Source: CANDYO01 sp049653745
GTDB taxonomy: Bacteria; Pseudomonadota; Alphaproteobacteria; Rickettsiales; CANDYO01
DNA: 42,329 nucleotides
Assembly (NCBI GenBank): GCA_049653745.1
Contig: JBASGW010000062.1
Span: 1 to 42,329 of the forward strand
Direction of reading: 5' to 3'
A program made the position numbers and the translations under genes. The notes under the pieces are model-generated. The model searched no databases. It saw only the letters and a program-made list of their open reading frames with translations, and was not told the origin of the DNA. The stretch's first letter is position 1. Every line of letters begins with the position of its first letter. This document shows, in pieces, positions 9,782 to 18,885 of the stretch.

Positions 9782-9841
9782 ATATGCTTCCATTTTGAAT
9801 TTAGTTATTTTAGCTGTAAAAATATTTTGAAATAATAGTTA

Positions 9842-10048
9842 TTATGTATGTTTATTGAGGAACGTTTTGTTGGTGGTTATGGTTGCTTGGAGATGTTTAA
9901 AGAAATATTTGAGAGAATTTATAGCTATTGGTAGCTTAAGTCTAGTAGATAGGAAGCGGTATAAAACATAAAAAGTTGGAGTGTTAACAATTAAATATAA
10001 GTAATTGTATGGAGAAAGTGGCGCGGCATTTTCAACAGAGGCTACCAT
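9842..10048 (-). CDS. Small hypothetical protein, 68 residues
   Basis: I do not recognise this short reading frame. An ATG at 10048 is preceded by an almost perfect Shine-Dalgarno (GGAGGTGATT, about 6 bases away), which is the main reason for listing it and for choosing this start over the ATG at 10060. The product (MVASVENAAPLSPY...) has one moderately hydrophobic stretch and a Lys/Thr/Asn-rich end. The next upstream 27-codon frame on the same strand ends inside it. It lies in a gene-poor stretch between the GTA lysozyme and the FG-GAP cluster and could equally be a remnant of a longer decayed gene. Confidence 0.35.
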   Translation of the reverse strand: MVASVENAAPLSPYNYLYLIVNTPTFYVLYRFLSTRLKLPIAINSLKYFFKHLQATITTNKTFLNKHT

Positions 10049-10060
10049 AATCACCTCCAT

Positions 10061-10344
10061 CCATATCTATATCCGCTAATTCATCCAGCTTAGCTAGCAT
10101 ATGTGTCTCCATTACGGCTAAAGCATGAGTTTAACTGTAATTTATATTTTTCTGCATTTCAATAATAATTATTAAACTTTCTGAATATATTTTGTTAAAT
10201 TCAAGTAATAACAGTGGTATTCTGGTGTAATTCTAGTATCGGTAGTTATTAGTCGCGCTAAATCCATAACTCTACATTATTATCAGCCAAATATTTCACT
10301 ATCTTGATGATCTTTGAGGTGAGCTATTTTAGCTGTTATAATGG
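10061..10344. other. Gene-poor stretch between the GTA lysozyme and the FG-GAP cluster
   Basis: There is no convincing gene here. On the minus strand I see only short open pieces: 31 codons starting MDLARLITTD and 27 codons starting METHMLAKLD, separated by stops. They look like debris of former coding sequence and match no family I know. No strong terminator or tRNA is present. Confidence 0.4.
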
Positions 10345-10788
10345 CTATAACGATGAATACAGCTCCACCTCGGCCATGCGTCTAATTATTAGACCTGGTA
10401 CTTTCTGACCTTCCGCATATATCCAGCGCATGAATTCACGTGGTGCAGCCCAGTATTCTTGCTTGTTTAATTTAGCCCTGAGGGTAGATCGTTGCAGAGT
10501 TCCAGCGCCTAGATTGAATGTAAATGATACGAGTGCATCAAACTGGTTGTTATTGAGGGGAACGTTGATAAGACGAATTACAGCATGTTCTGCTAGTGCA
10601 ATGTCTTGTTTGAGGAGAGCAATGGCCTCTGTTTCAGTAATGCCATTTTTGTAGAGGTGCTTTTCGTGAGGTTTGATTAGGTGGCCATATCCAATCGTTG
10701 GAAGATCTGCTACATCTAAATATATTGTAGATGAAAAGCCTTCAAATCTCTTTATAAGTTGTAGACCATTTGATGTAATGCGACGCAT
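10345..10788 (-). CDS. Phage-type lysozyme (endolysin), glycoside hydrolase family 24
   Basis: The 147-residue protein has the T4-lysozyme/GH24 arrangement: the catalytic Glu in RFEGF, the Asp in YLD and the Thr in TIGYGH are all present with normal spacing. They are followed by the conserved QFDALVSFTFNLG and the C-terminal Arg-rich helix. Such enzymes cleave the MurNAc-GlcNAc bond of peptidoglycan; in phages and GTAs they release particles from the cell. There is no signal peptide, so it would rely on a holin, and a GTA-type holin gene lies 117 bp upstream on the same strand. It is the last gene of the GTA remnant. The reading frame is open for 20 codons upstream of the ATG, but I see no start codon there. 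The enzyme looks intact although the tail gene of the same cluster is broken. Confidence 0.9.
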   Translation of the reverse strand: MRRITSNGLQLIKRFEGFSSTIYLDVADLPTIGYGHLIKPHEKHLYKNGITETEAIALLKQDIALAEHAVIRLINVPLNNNQFDALVSFTFNLGAGTLQRSTLRAKLNKQEYWAAPREFMRWIYAEGQKVPGLIIRRMAEVELYSSL

Positions 10789-10905
10789 ATATGGCTCTAA
10801 TCCTCTGCTTGAAGGTTGTTTTGCAGCTGATAGTATTCGCTCTGCTTGAAACTCAAGTCAAGCTAAAAAAGCGAGAAATGCTCAGGTTTAGAAGAAGATG
10901 TCTCC

Positions 10906-11346
10906 CTAACGCAACTTCGAGAAAGATCTAGCGCCAAAATAAAAGCTTATAATTCCAGCGAAGATTGTCTGATCCTCCTCATGCCAAATTAATGGAAAGG
11001 CATCTGCTATATTTACTGAATCCAGCAATATTGAGATTTGTGCATATTTAACAGCCGAGTATAATATGAAGAAGGAATAGGCTAGCACTGGACGAACTGT
11101 ACCATTCAGGGCATCAACCCATCTTATCCCTACAGTATATGTCTTGTATAAAGCCTTTGCTTCAATGCCGTCTGCTACAATTTGGATTTCCTCTAATCGA
11201 TTAACATGGCCTTGTTTTTGCTGCTCAATCTGAAGCTTTAGAATTTCTAACTCATGCTTGCGATCAGCTCCATCCTTCCATAATTTTAATAAATCAGGGA
11301 AGGTACTAGAGATGAATCCTAATAGTGTTGCAAGTAACGTCATCAT
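10906..11346 (-). CDS. GTA-type holin (3-TM holin family)
   Basis: The 146-residue protein matches the family 'holin of 3 TMs, for gene-transfer release': a hydrophobic N-terminus (residues 1-20), a charged coiled-coil-like segment (KHELEILKLQIEQQKQ), the conserved WVDALNGTVRPVLAYSFF block with the second hydrophobic segment, and a third one near the end (TIFAGIISFYFGARSF). Such holins permeabilise the inner membrane so that the endolysin reaches the cell wall. The gene follows the small membrane-protein gene by two bases and precedes the lysozyme, which is the expected lysis-cassette order. The reading frame is intact. Confidence 0.85.
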   Translation of the reverse strand: MMTLLATLLGFISSTFPDLLKLWKDGADRKHELEILKLQIEQQKQGHVNRLEEIQIVADGIEAKALYKTYTVGIRWVDALNGTVRPVLAYSFFILYSAVKYAQISILLDSVNIADAFPLIWHEEDQTIFAGIISFYFGARSFSKLR

Positions 11347-11348
11347 CG

Positions 11349-11600
11349 CTAGCCTCCATTAATTGCTTGTTTGACAGCGTTCCAGAGAGTTGCCAAGATA
11401 CTAGAAATTGCCACGGTAATAATCGACCTCTTGACCCATTTGGCTAATTCTTCAGATCCTTCGCGTGATTTCCTCAAATAAACCATATCTGATTGCATTG
11501 AGTTGGGAGAAGAAGTGTCTATACCATATTTGGTCAATGCATCGTCTATGCCTTCGCGCACGGCCTCACGTATAACTTCTTTAAGTTTGTCATTCACCAT
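11349..11600 (-). CDS. Small GTA/phage-associated membrane protein (DUF6127-like)
   Basis: The product is about 83 residues: an amphipathic charged N-terminus (KLKEVIREAVREGIDDALTKYG), a middle block SDMVYLRKSREGSEELAKW, and a C-terminal hydrophobic segment (SIITVAISSILATLWNAV). This resembles the small proteins (DUF6127-type) next to GTA holins in alphaproteobacteria; the family name is from memory and less certain than the context. I chose the second ATG (11600) because an AAGGGA Shine-Dalgarno is nine bases away, whereas the first ATG (11609) touches it. The gene overlaps the end of the DUF2793 gene and ends two bases before the holin, so translation is probably coupled. Confidence 0.65.
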   Translation of the reverse strand: MVNDKLKEVIREAVREGIDDALTKYGIDTSSPNSMQSDMVYLRKSREGSEELAKWVKRSIITVAISSILATLWNAVKQAINGG

Positions 11601-11943
11601 TGTTTTCATTCCCTTTGTTATCAGAATTATTAAAAAGCATAGTCCTAATATCTAGCCAATTCTTGCCATTAAAAACCATTTTGGTCTGCTTATCTCTTAG
11701 CCAAACTTCCATGTATTCTAAGGCTGGATAGTAGGTCCAATTTCCGTCTGATACTTTAGCCAATTCATTATTTATGATATATATGCCACCGTCTTTTACC
11801 TCAGCAGGCAGTTCGTCAACAATAGCTTCTACTACGTTATTTACATATACATCCAGTATATTGAGAGCCTGATTATGGGTGACTTCCTTTTGCGCTTGGG
11901 CTTGCACAATATAAGGCAAACCTAATCTTCCTGTTTTTGACAT
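11590..11943 (-). CDS. DUF2793 protein of the GTA/phage tail region
   Basis: The 117-residue protein begins with the typical DUF2793 pattern TGRLGLPYIVQAQAQKEVTHNQAL, followed by a beta-rich segment ending GGIYIIN...GNWTYYPA. The family is found in alphaproteobacterial prophages and GTA clusters right after the large tail/host-specificity gene, which is its position here. A clear AGGAG Shine-Dalgarno precedes the ATG. Family members are often longer, and this copy ends soon after the core domain with an Asn-rich tail. Its exact role is unknown; a tail-fibre or particle-associated role is inferred from position. Confidence 0.85.
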   Translation of the reverse strand: MSKTGRLGLPYIVQAQAQKEVTHNQALNILDVYVNNVVEAIVDELPAEVKDGGIYIINNELAKVSDGNWTYYPALEYMEVWLRDKQTKMVFNGKNWLDIRTMLFNNSDNKGNENNGE

Positions 11944-11955
11944 TTTATTCTCCTG

Positions 11956-14633
11956 TTAAATAATAGCTATTGCTGGGTATCCTCTGCCAACTAAAGCGGA
12001 GAGTTGATATATTTTTATGGTGATGGTATTTGGGATGTCTTTGAAATCGGTCATTTGTTCAGCTGCGATATAGGTGGCTAATGGAGTTGAAACTTCTAAT
12101 GTTCTAATTATTTTATCGCCATCTAGAATATCAACTTGGTATTTCTCTGATTCTTCGCCTAATGGAACATCAACATTGTCACGCCAATCAGCATTTAACC
12201 TAGATCGTCTTATCCAATTGATGTTAATGCTACCATCGTGATCTCGTTTACCAGCTATATGCACTGGCGCAAATGGCTTTAAGCAATTTCCATAATAGGT
12301 AAAAGCTTGTTCCTCAGTATTACCTAGAGCATTTCCTACTGTTACTGCTTTATAATGAGTCGCTCTGCCAATTAAATTAGTTGCCATGTTATTAGCATAA
12401 AGCTCTGAGTCTAATAACACGAATCTAGTTCCTGCTTCATGACTTGTAATTGCGCATTCACTTCCTTGTCTGCCTCGTAAAAGCCTTGAGAGCAGATAGG
12501 TATTTTCTCTGATTAGATCTGCGTTTGGAACTGAATTAATTCATCGCCAATCATTGCTGCATTAGCTCCATTTAGTAATGCTAATTCACTGACGCTAATT
12601 AGACTGCCAGAAAATAGTACCACCTCAACTGTATTATATTCATCCCATGTTACTGATTGAGAAGGCGCTAGCTCGGTGATTATTATTCCCATAGTGGCGG
12701 ATGTATCAATTCCAGCAAGTGGAGTAAAATTATTACCGCCTTGTTCACCCCCATCATTAGAGGAGTAAATAGCAGATCCATTCCAATCATCTCCATTTCC
12801 TGCTACTGCAATACGTAATAGTGGTTGATTTTCTTGATCACCAGGTAATGGTGGTAAATCTAACAATTCTAATATTGTATCTGGGATCAATTCTGGAGGT
12901 TTTGCAGCAGATCTACCGCTCTTTGTGTTTGAATGAAAATCATAGGAGCTGATATCCTCTGCAACAGCAGCAATCTTCATCAAGCCATTGCGTTCCATAT
13001 CAGTTTTAACCACCCGCATTTGATAGGTATTATCTTCTACTATAACGGTAATGATATCAGTTGGTTCAACTCTTACATATTTAGGTGGTAGAGTTAATAC
13101 AAAGCTTACTCGCTCTTTCCAAGCGCCATATAGAGTTACATCGGCAATTTTTTTAGCTAGAGTATCATTCATCACTAGAGGCAGATTCAGCATCACTTGC
13201 TCAACTGCTTTAACTGTTTGGCGTTGAGCGGTTACCGTTACTGGGTCATAATTAAATGGCCGATCAATATAAGTGACATTAACTCTTTGCGGTAATTCTA
13301 GTTCTTGTGCTCTCACTATCTCTAAAACATCTGCAACACCATTTTTATCTGTTGGCACTAAATCATCTTGAGTTATATTAATACATGAACTACCGCCACG
13401 AGAGACGCATTTCAAGATCCCATCACTTTCTATCGTCTCAAAAAAATAGCTGCAAGCTAGTTGTTCTAGCGCATTTCTTACCGTAATTGGATGCAAGATA
13501 ATATAACCTTCTACAGTTTCAGTTAATCGAGTCACGTCATAATCACTTTTGGAGAGACCTGATAATTGAAATAACTCACCGACTATGGCACCAAGAGTGG
13601 AATTGCCAAGTTTACCGTTAACCCAGTGACCAGTTGCCCAAAGCATAGAATCTTTCCAGACTCCCTCTAAATCTGGCCAGAATGAAAAAGGTCTTGCATC
13701 CCAACACCAAACAAAGCTCTTTGGCACTAGATCAGCTTTACCTTCCATCTTGTTTCTGGTTTGCAGATAATCTAAACTGGCATTTAAAGCTTCTCGTTGA
13801 GCCTGAAAATTGATTCTACTGCGGCTGTTTCGCGGAAAGAAACTTTCTTTAGAAGATGGATCGTAAAATACATTAGGTTGATTAGCGCAAGCGTCAACAG
13901 AAGGAAAGCCAATTTCACAAAACCACACTGGTTTCATTTTAGGTTGCCACTCTGTTACCTGACCATCTGGGTTATAATGCTTATTAGTCCACCAATGCTC
14001 TAAATTCTTCCAAGCATAGTCGAATCCAGTAAAGTTTACCTTCTTTGAACGATCACTATCGCAATAATAATCCCAGCCTTCACCTTTTTCCCATGACTCA
14101 ATTATTGTTCTTTCAGTTATCTGAGATTGCGGTAAATCTTCGGTGAGCGGAAAATATGCATCTATTCCAACAAAATCTATATGAGGTGATGACCATAAAG
14201 GATCTAAATTATACCAACCATTTGTCGAGTGGTGGTACTCACTCCAATCCGCGGCATAAGTTACTTTAGTAGAGGAGCCAACAATATGTTTAACTGTAGC
14301 TGCTAAATTTACTAGCTTGTTCACTGCCGGAAAATTTCCTGAGTCCTCTTTAAAATTAGTCATGCCAACTAACTCTGAGCCAATTACAAATGCTTCTACT
14401 TGACCTTTAGTCAAATTCGCATAATGAGTAATGAAGCGGTTGTAGCCATTGTGTCTCGTGAACCAGTTATTAGCTGCGTCACTATTCCCAGGTTTGATTC
14501 TGCCACGCCACGGCTTAGCCTCTGGTTTAATCTGATCAACAAAAAGCATTGGATAAAGCATGACTTTAATCCCTCTATTTTTAAGCTCTTTGATTACTTC
14601 TAATAGAGTATTATCAGAAGGAGTGCCGCTGAC
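11956..14633 (-). pseudogene. GTA tail/host-specificity protein (gp15-type, GTA TIM-barrel domain), 5'-truncated and frameshifted
   Basis: Two reading frames together form one former gene. Positions 12516-14633 encode most of the GTA TIM-barrel domain (PWRG, FVIGSELVG, YAADWSEYHH, LDPLWSSPHIDFVGIDAY, FCEIGFPS, WCWDARPF, GHWVNGKLG) and the following beta-rich tail domain. Near 12520 the frame shifts: the stop after IQFQTQI is bypassed in the next frame by ADLIRENTYLLSRLLRGRQG, which runs on to 11956 and ends with the family C-terminus (VTVGNAL, PFAPVHIAG, DVPLGEES, IYQLSALVGRG). One lost G in the ancestral ACG-GCA-GAT explains this. The 5' end is also missing. Homology begins abruptly at SGTPSDN (about 14630), and the ~200 or more residues expected before it are absent, replaced by a sensor-kinase gene on the other strand. 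Without sequencing error, the protein cannot be made. Confidence 0.9.
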
Positions 14634-15996
14634 TTGGCACCTCGCCGATAATCCATATCAATCCTTTACTGCTCAGGGCAGTCAGATATACCAGCCAAAT
14701 GAGCAACTTATCGAAAAGCTCAATAATGATCATCAATTACTTATGTATGACAGATTAGAAAACAATGGTGAAGTAAGTATAATAATGATTGTTCCAGCAG
14801 TCGAACAAAGTTTAATAGGATTCTTTGAGCTACAGATAAAAATATCATCAATATTACAAACTTTGTATGATGGTTTAGCTGATGATGACTTAATTAAAAT
14901 TAGCAGTGAAAAACAAAGCTTATACTTCTCCAAACAAGATGAAATATTTATGCTTGATAAAGATCCATCACTTCAAGGATATAGCTTTGCCAAAGAGATG
15001 AATTTTTCTCCTGCCTCTCACAAAATTACCATTGCTCAGCAAGTTCATCCAATTATCATCAACACTATCCAAGATTCTTTCTTAAGATGTATAGCTATCT
15101 TAAGTTTAGGTAGCTTGATGCTACTAATTTATAATTATATTGAAAGAAAAAAGATCAAACACTCATATAATGAGACGTTCTCTAAAGAACTATTACTAAA
15201 CCAAGAGCAGATGAAAGATTTAGCTGTTCAACTGATTGCTTCTAATAATGACGCAGAGAAGCTAACTAAGCAAAACCATCATTATCTTGATACAAACCGA
15301 GTAGTTACCAATTTAGAGCAACAAATAAATCAATACTATACTGCAGCTTTGTTAAAAATTAGAGATAGCAATCGTTTATTATTAAAACATTATAGCAAGC
15401 AGAAAGAATTAGATATTGAAGTAGTTGAGAAACTCTTTGCTAGCATTGACGGTCTATGTGAAGATTTGCGTTATAATATTTTTAATCGCGACGATAAAAT
15501 AACTGAAATTGAAGTAGTGGATATCTTTGCTGAAGTTTTATGCTTATTTACTCCAATTATTACTAGTCGCTCTATAACAATTATCAATAAGATTGGTAAG
15601 GCTAAAATCAAGATTAATGAGTTAATCTTCAAGCAAATCTTAATTAGCTTATTAGCCAAGGTTGTATATTCACTGCCTAAGGAGAAGAGTCTTACCATAA
15701 TTACTCAGCAAGGTCAGAGTAAGAATAGAATAACTATTGAGATTAGTGATAATGGTCTTGGCATAAGCGAAAACTTAATTGAAGATGTCTTATTGCAAAA
15801 GAAGAACAATCTACTCCCAGGTATAACGCGGATCCAGTTCAATTTAGAGACTATCGAAAGTTTAGTCAAAGAATCGTTAGGTGGGGACATAACTATAAGT
15901 AGCTCTAACCAGGGCAACAATATCATCCTCCTATTGCCGCTAGAGGTCGATCGGAACGATAATGTGATTCCTATGCCTAAAATAGCAGTGAGGTAG
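14560..15996 (+). CDS. Sensor-histidine-kinase-like protein, 5'-truncated
   Basis: The protein has a presumed periplasmic region (to about residue 172), one transmembrane helix (about 175-193), a long coiled-coil segment (about 200-300), and a C-terminal HATPase-like domain with the G1 box SDNGLGIS and a weak N box (FKQILISLL). I see no clear phospho-acceptor H box, so phosphotransfer is doubtful. The first ~24 codons (up to about 14630) are simply the antisense of the broken GTA gene, so the real 5' end, probably including a first membrane segment, has been lost. The first internal ATG is at residue 62. The stop is two bases before the NB-ARC gene, which suggests an operon in which the kinase-like protein and the NTPase act together. 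It may be a chimeric but expressed protein or a pseudogene. Confidence 0.6.
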   Translation: MTLIPLFLSSLITSNRVLSEGVPLTWHLADNPYQSFTAQGSQIYQPNEQLIEKLNNDHQLLMYDRLENNGEVSIIMIVPAVEQSLIGFFELQIKISSILQTLYDGLADDDLIKISSEKQSLYFSKQDEIFMLDKDPSLQGYSFAKEMNFSPASHKITIAQQVHPIIINTIQDSFLRCIAILSLGSLMLLIYNYIERKKIKHSYNETFSKELLLNQEQMKDLAVQLIASNNDAEKLTKQNHHYLDTNRVVTNLEQQINQYYTAALLKIRDSNRLLLKHYSKQKELDIEVVEKLFASIDGLCEDLRYNIFNRDDKITEIEVVDIFAEVLCLFTPIITSRSITIINKIGKAKIKINELIFKQILISLLAKVVYSLPKEKSLTIITQQGQSKNRITIEISDNGLGISENLIEDVLLQKKNNLLPGITRIQFNLETIESLVKESLGGDITISSSNQGNNIILLLPLEVDRNDNVIPMPKIAVR

Positions 15997-15998
15997 TT

Positions 15999-18503
15999 AT
16001 GCTCAAGAGAATTTTAAAAAATTGCCGTAATTTTATTATCCTTGGTTTACTTTTATTGCTCTGTTCAACCAACATAGGCATTAGTAATATAAGTCTAGCT
16101 AATGAGAATCCAGCATTTCCTTTGATGTGGAATTTGAAAGGTCCAACTGAATATTTTGTTGGCCGGGAAGAGTTCTTAAAAAGTATGCATGAATTTCTAT
16201 TCAAACAAAACAATCAGCAGGCTTTGGTAGTTTCAGGCAGTGCAGGTAGCGGAAAAACTCAGGTTATTCTCCGTTATGGAGAGTTACATAAACCTAATTA
16301 TAATATTGTTTGGGGATTTGATCTTAACAAAGATTTGGATGAGCAATATCGCAATTTTGCGCTTAACTGGAATAACGTAATCGACAAACTTTATCCAGAT
16401 AATTCTGAGCAGAATTTTCTCCATATTAATCTTGAGTTAGTCAATACCCAAAACTTACAAGAGCAAATCTGGGATAAGTTGCGGGTAACTAAGTTAAATT
16501 GGCTGATCATTTTTGATAACGCTAAAACCAGCGCTGGTATTTTTAAGAATATCCCGGAAAAGCATGATAGTGATAGCTATGGTCATATTATTATCGCTAC
16601 TCAAGATTCAACGCCGCACCCAAATGTGATGCTTTTAGATAAATTAACTAAAGAAGAGTCGGTAGAGCTATTGTTAAAAATCACTGGCGCTAATGATAGT
16701 CACAATGCTGGTCGTCTTGCCGAAACCTTGCATGGCTATCCCCTAGCAGTTTCAAAAGCGGGTAAATTCATTGCTTCTTATAGCAGTACCATTAACATGG
16801 AGCAATATAACCAATTATTTTTAAATAAAAGACATGAGTTATGGGAAGCCGAGGAACAACTACGGATAAAGCGGGTTGAATTTGATAGTTATCAAGAGAC
16901 CATTTTTACCAGTCTTTCACCTATAATTAGTGCAATGAGAAAGGAATCAGAATTAGCTTATGAATTATTGGCCATGGTTGCTTATCTTGATAATGATGGC
17001 ATTCCCAAAAGCTTATTGCAAGAATATGTTAAGTTAAAAACTAATCAACCCATCAATGAGATGGAGTTTAATAGAGCTTTAGCCGTGCTGACACAATATT
17101 CATTGCTTAATCTTTATGATCAACAAAAAGCAGTTGAACAGAAGCCAAAGCAAGCTAACCAAAAAATAACTACAAAAGAACCAACCGATAAAGAATTATT
17201 TTTTACCACCCATGAGTTAATTCAGTTAGTGATGCAAGAACTGCTCAAAGAAGAGGAAAAAAAGCATTACCTAAGCCAAGCCATCACTGCCACTAACCAG
17301 CTCTTACCTAATAATCTCCACTTCTTAATAGGCTATATAAATCAAGCTTATTATTTTATTTCGCATATTACACAGTTATCTACCAATGCTGATGCATTAA
17401 AGCTGGTAAGTAATGAGTTAATTGGGTTGGAGCTCAAAGCGCTTGAATATAATCTACCTGGAATTAGAAATGACCAGGAAGCCGAGAAATTAATTGCCAG
17501 AATCGAAAAATTGCAACAACAAGTCAAGAATCCAGATGCACTTAGTAAGATTCGATTGATTATGATGAAAAGCATGTTTGTAGCCTGGAATAAAGGTGAT
17601 TATCCAGCGAGTCTTAAACAAGCGCTAATCGCCAATGATTTAAATAATGACTTAAAGATCAAACCTAATGAAGAAAGCTTAATGATCTATAGTCGTCTAG
17701 CTAGGCTTTATAGTGAAATGGGGCAGATTCAAGAAGCGCAAAAATACGCTGATCTAGCCAGTGGGTTAATTGAGCTTAACCCAGAGTTAGTCGGTTACCA
17801 AAAAGATTTGTTTAAAACTTTGGTAAAAATTTATCTGGCTCAAGGTAATTACCAGCAAGCACTGGAATATTCTAATCGCTCGATTGCCACTAATAGCGAT
17901 AAACCAAACCAGCCAATCTTACCTAAAGAGGTTTCTCTTTATCTGGTTAATGTTGATTTGTTAATTCAAGTAGGAAAATATAAAGAAGCTTTACAAACAT
18001 TAGATCGTCTAGACCAGATTGATGAGACCTTGCTCGCTTCCGGTGATAATCCCTACAAAGCTAATATCATGACTTATCGCAGCTATGTTCAAGCTATATT
18101 AGGTCATGATCTAAATCAAGCTCTAAAACTTGCTTTAGCCGCACAGGAAAAACTTAAACAAGCTTTAGGTGAAAAAACTTATTTTCGCAGCCGGCATGCT
18201 TTTAAAAATCATCTCTATTTAGGTGAGATCTATGAAAAACAAAAGGATTATCGTCAAGCTGACGTCCAATATGTAACTGGGTTAAAAATCCTCAGTAATA
18301 TGTATAAAAGATCTGGTCATACTGTTTCTGATGATTTAAGTGATCTTTACCATAAACTGGCGATCATTAATATAAAATTACAACAACCAGTTGCAGCTAC
18401 GGAATATCTAAAACTTCATCGCAAAGTATTTGGAAAACAACATCCAAGAAGTATAAAATTGGAAGACGACTTTATTGATAGTAATATTGATGTAGGATTT
18501 TAA
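15999..18503 (+). CDS. NB-ARC (STAND-type) NTPase with C-terminal TPR repeats and N-terminal signal/anchor
   Basis: The protein has 834 residues. Residues 1-34 form a strong signal or anchor (positive start, long Leu/Ile core, SLA at a possible cleavage site). An NB-ARC-like NTPase domain follows, with FVGREEFL (about 53-60), Walker A GSAGSGKT (80-87), Walker B WLIIFDN (168-174) and a GYPLA motif (246-250) equivalent to GLPLA of NLR/APAF proteins. The part after about residue 530 is made of helical TPR-type repeats (A-x-Y-x-x-A patterns). STAND proteins act as ligand-triggered switches, with the TPRs as sensor. The unusual point is the N-terminal hydrophobic segment, because NTP is normally absent from the periplasm; a cytoplasm-facing membrane anchor or export to a host are alternatives. 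A GAGG Shine-Dalgarno overlaps the end of the kinase-like gene two bases upstream. Confidence 0.8.
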   Translation: MLKRILKNCRNFIILGLLLLLCSTNIGISNISLANENPAFPLMWNLKGPTEYFVGREEFLKSMHEFLFKQNNQQALVVSGSAGSGKTQVILRYGELHKPNYNIVWGFDLNKDLDEQYRNFALNWNNVIDKLYPDNSEQNFLHINLELVNTQNLQEQIWDKLRVTKLNWLIIFDNAKTSAGIFKNIPEKHDSDSYGHIIIATQDSTPHPNVMLLDKLTKEESVELLLKITGANDSHNAGRLAETLHGYPLAVSKAGKFIASYSSTINMEQYNQLFLNKRHELWEAEEQLRIKRVEFDSYQETIFTSLSPIISAMRKESELAYELLAMVAYLDNDGIPKSLLQEYVKLKTNQPINEMEFNRALAVLTQYSLLNLYDQQKAVEQKPKQANQKITTKEPTDKELFFTTHELIQLVMQELLKEEEKKHYLSQAITATNQLLPNNLHFLIGYINQAYYFISHITQLSTNADALKLVSNELIGLELKALEYNLPGIRNDQEAEKLIARIEKLQQQVKNPDALSKIRLIMMKSMFVAWNKGDYPASLKQALIANDLNNDLKIKPNEESLMIYSRLARLYSEMGQIQEAQKYADLASGLIELNPELVGYQKDLFKTLVKIYLAQGNYQQALEYSNRSIATNSDKPNQPILPKEVSLYLVNVDLLIQVGKYKEALQTLDRLDQIDETLLASGDNPYKANIMTYRSYVQAILGHDLNQALKLALAAQEKLKQALGEKTYFRSRHAFKNHLYLGEIYEKQKDYRQADVQYVTGLKILSNMYKRSGHTVSDDLSDLYHKLAIINIKLQQPVAATEYLKLHRKVFGKQHPRSIKLEDDFIDSNIDVGF

Positions 18504-18885
18504 TTTGAGGTTAATATGGTGACAGAAAATGTCAAGTATGGATTATAAATGAATTTGATAAGATTATAGTCGCGTTAGCACGCAGAAACACTCATTAAAC
18601 CTTATATTATTAGTTTCAAAATGCTACTGGATAAGCGACTCTGTCTCTTTGCGAACAACACTTGGAAGCCTCAGTTTCTCTATGATTACCTTTTTTAAAA
18701 AGGTCAGCATGAATTGGAGATATGGAGATGAAATGACCTAAAACAGGTCTAAAAATGAGCAAATTTGAGATGGTTTTTGGGTTTGAAAGTAAGTATGAAA
18801 AATTGAGGAGATGCTCGCTAGACCAGGCAGATCTTGGGGTTTAGCGAATATAGCGTAAATATAAAAACACGAGCGGAGACGAAGG
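18504..18885. other. Non-coding stretch with small inverted repeats
   Basis: There is no convincing gene. It contains a perfect-arm inverted repeat ACCTTTTTTAAAAAGGT at 18688-18704 and a short hairpin GACCT-AAAAC-AGGTC at 18735-18749 followed by an A-rich run. On the minus strand one frame stays open for about 50 codons across 18620-18760 with a Cys/Arg-rich product, but it has no good start and resembles no family I know. It may be a decayed or interspersed repeat. Confidence 0.4.

Noticed and set aside
11956..12420. 154-codon frame as an independent gene
   Set aside because: Coding similarity continues upstream without a break in the same frame (LLSRLLRGRQG), so it is the C-terminus of the frameshifted GTA tail gene.
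14560..14628. First ~24 codons of the kinase-like frame as genuine N-terminus or signal peptide
   Set aside because: This segment is antisense to conserved GTA coding sequence; the hydrophobic start is accidental.
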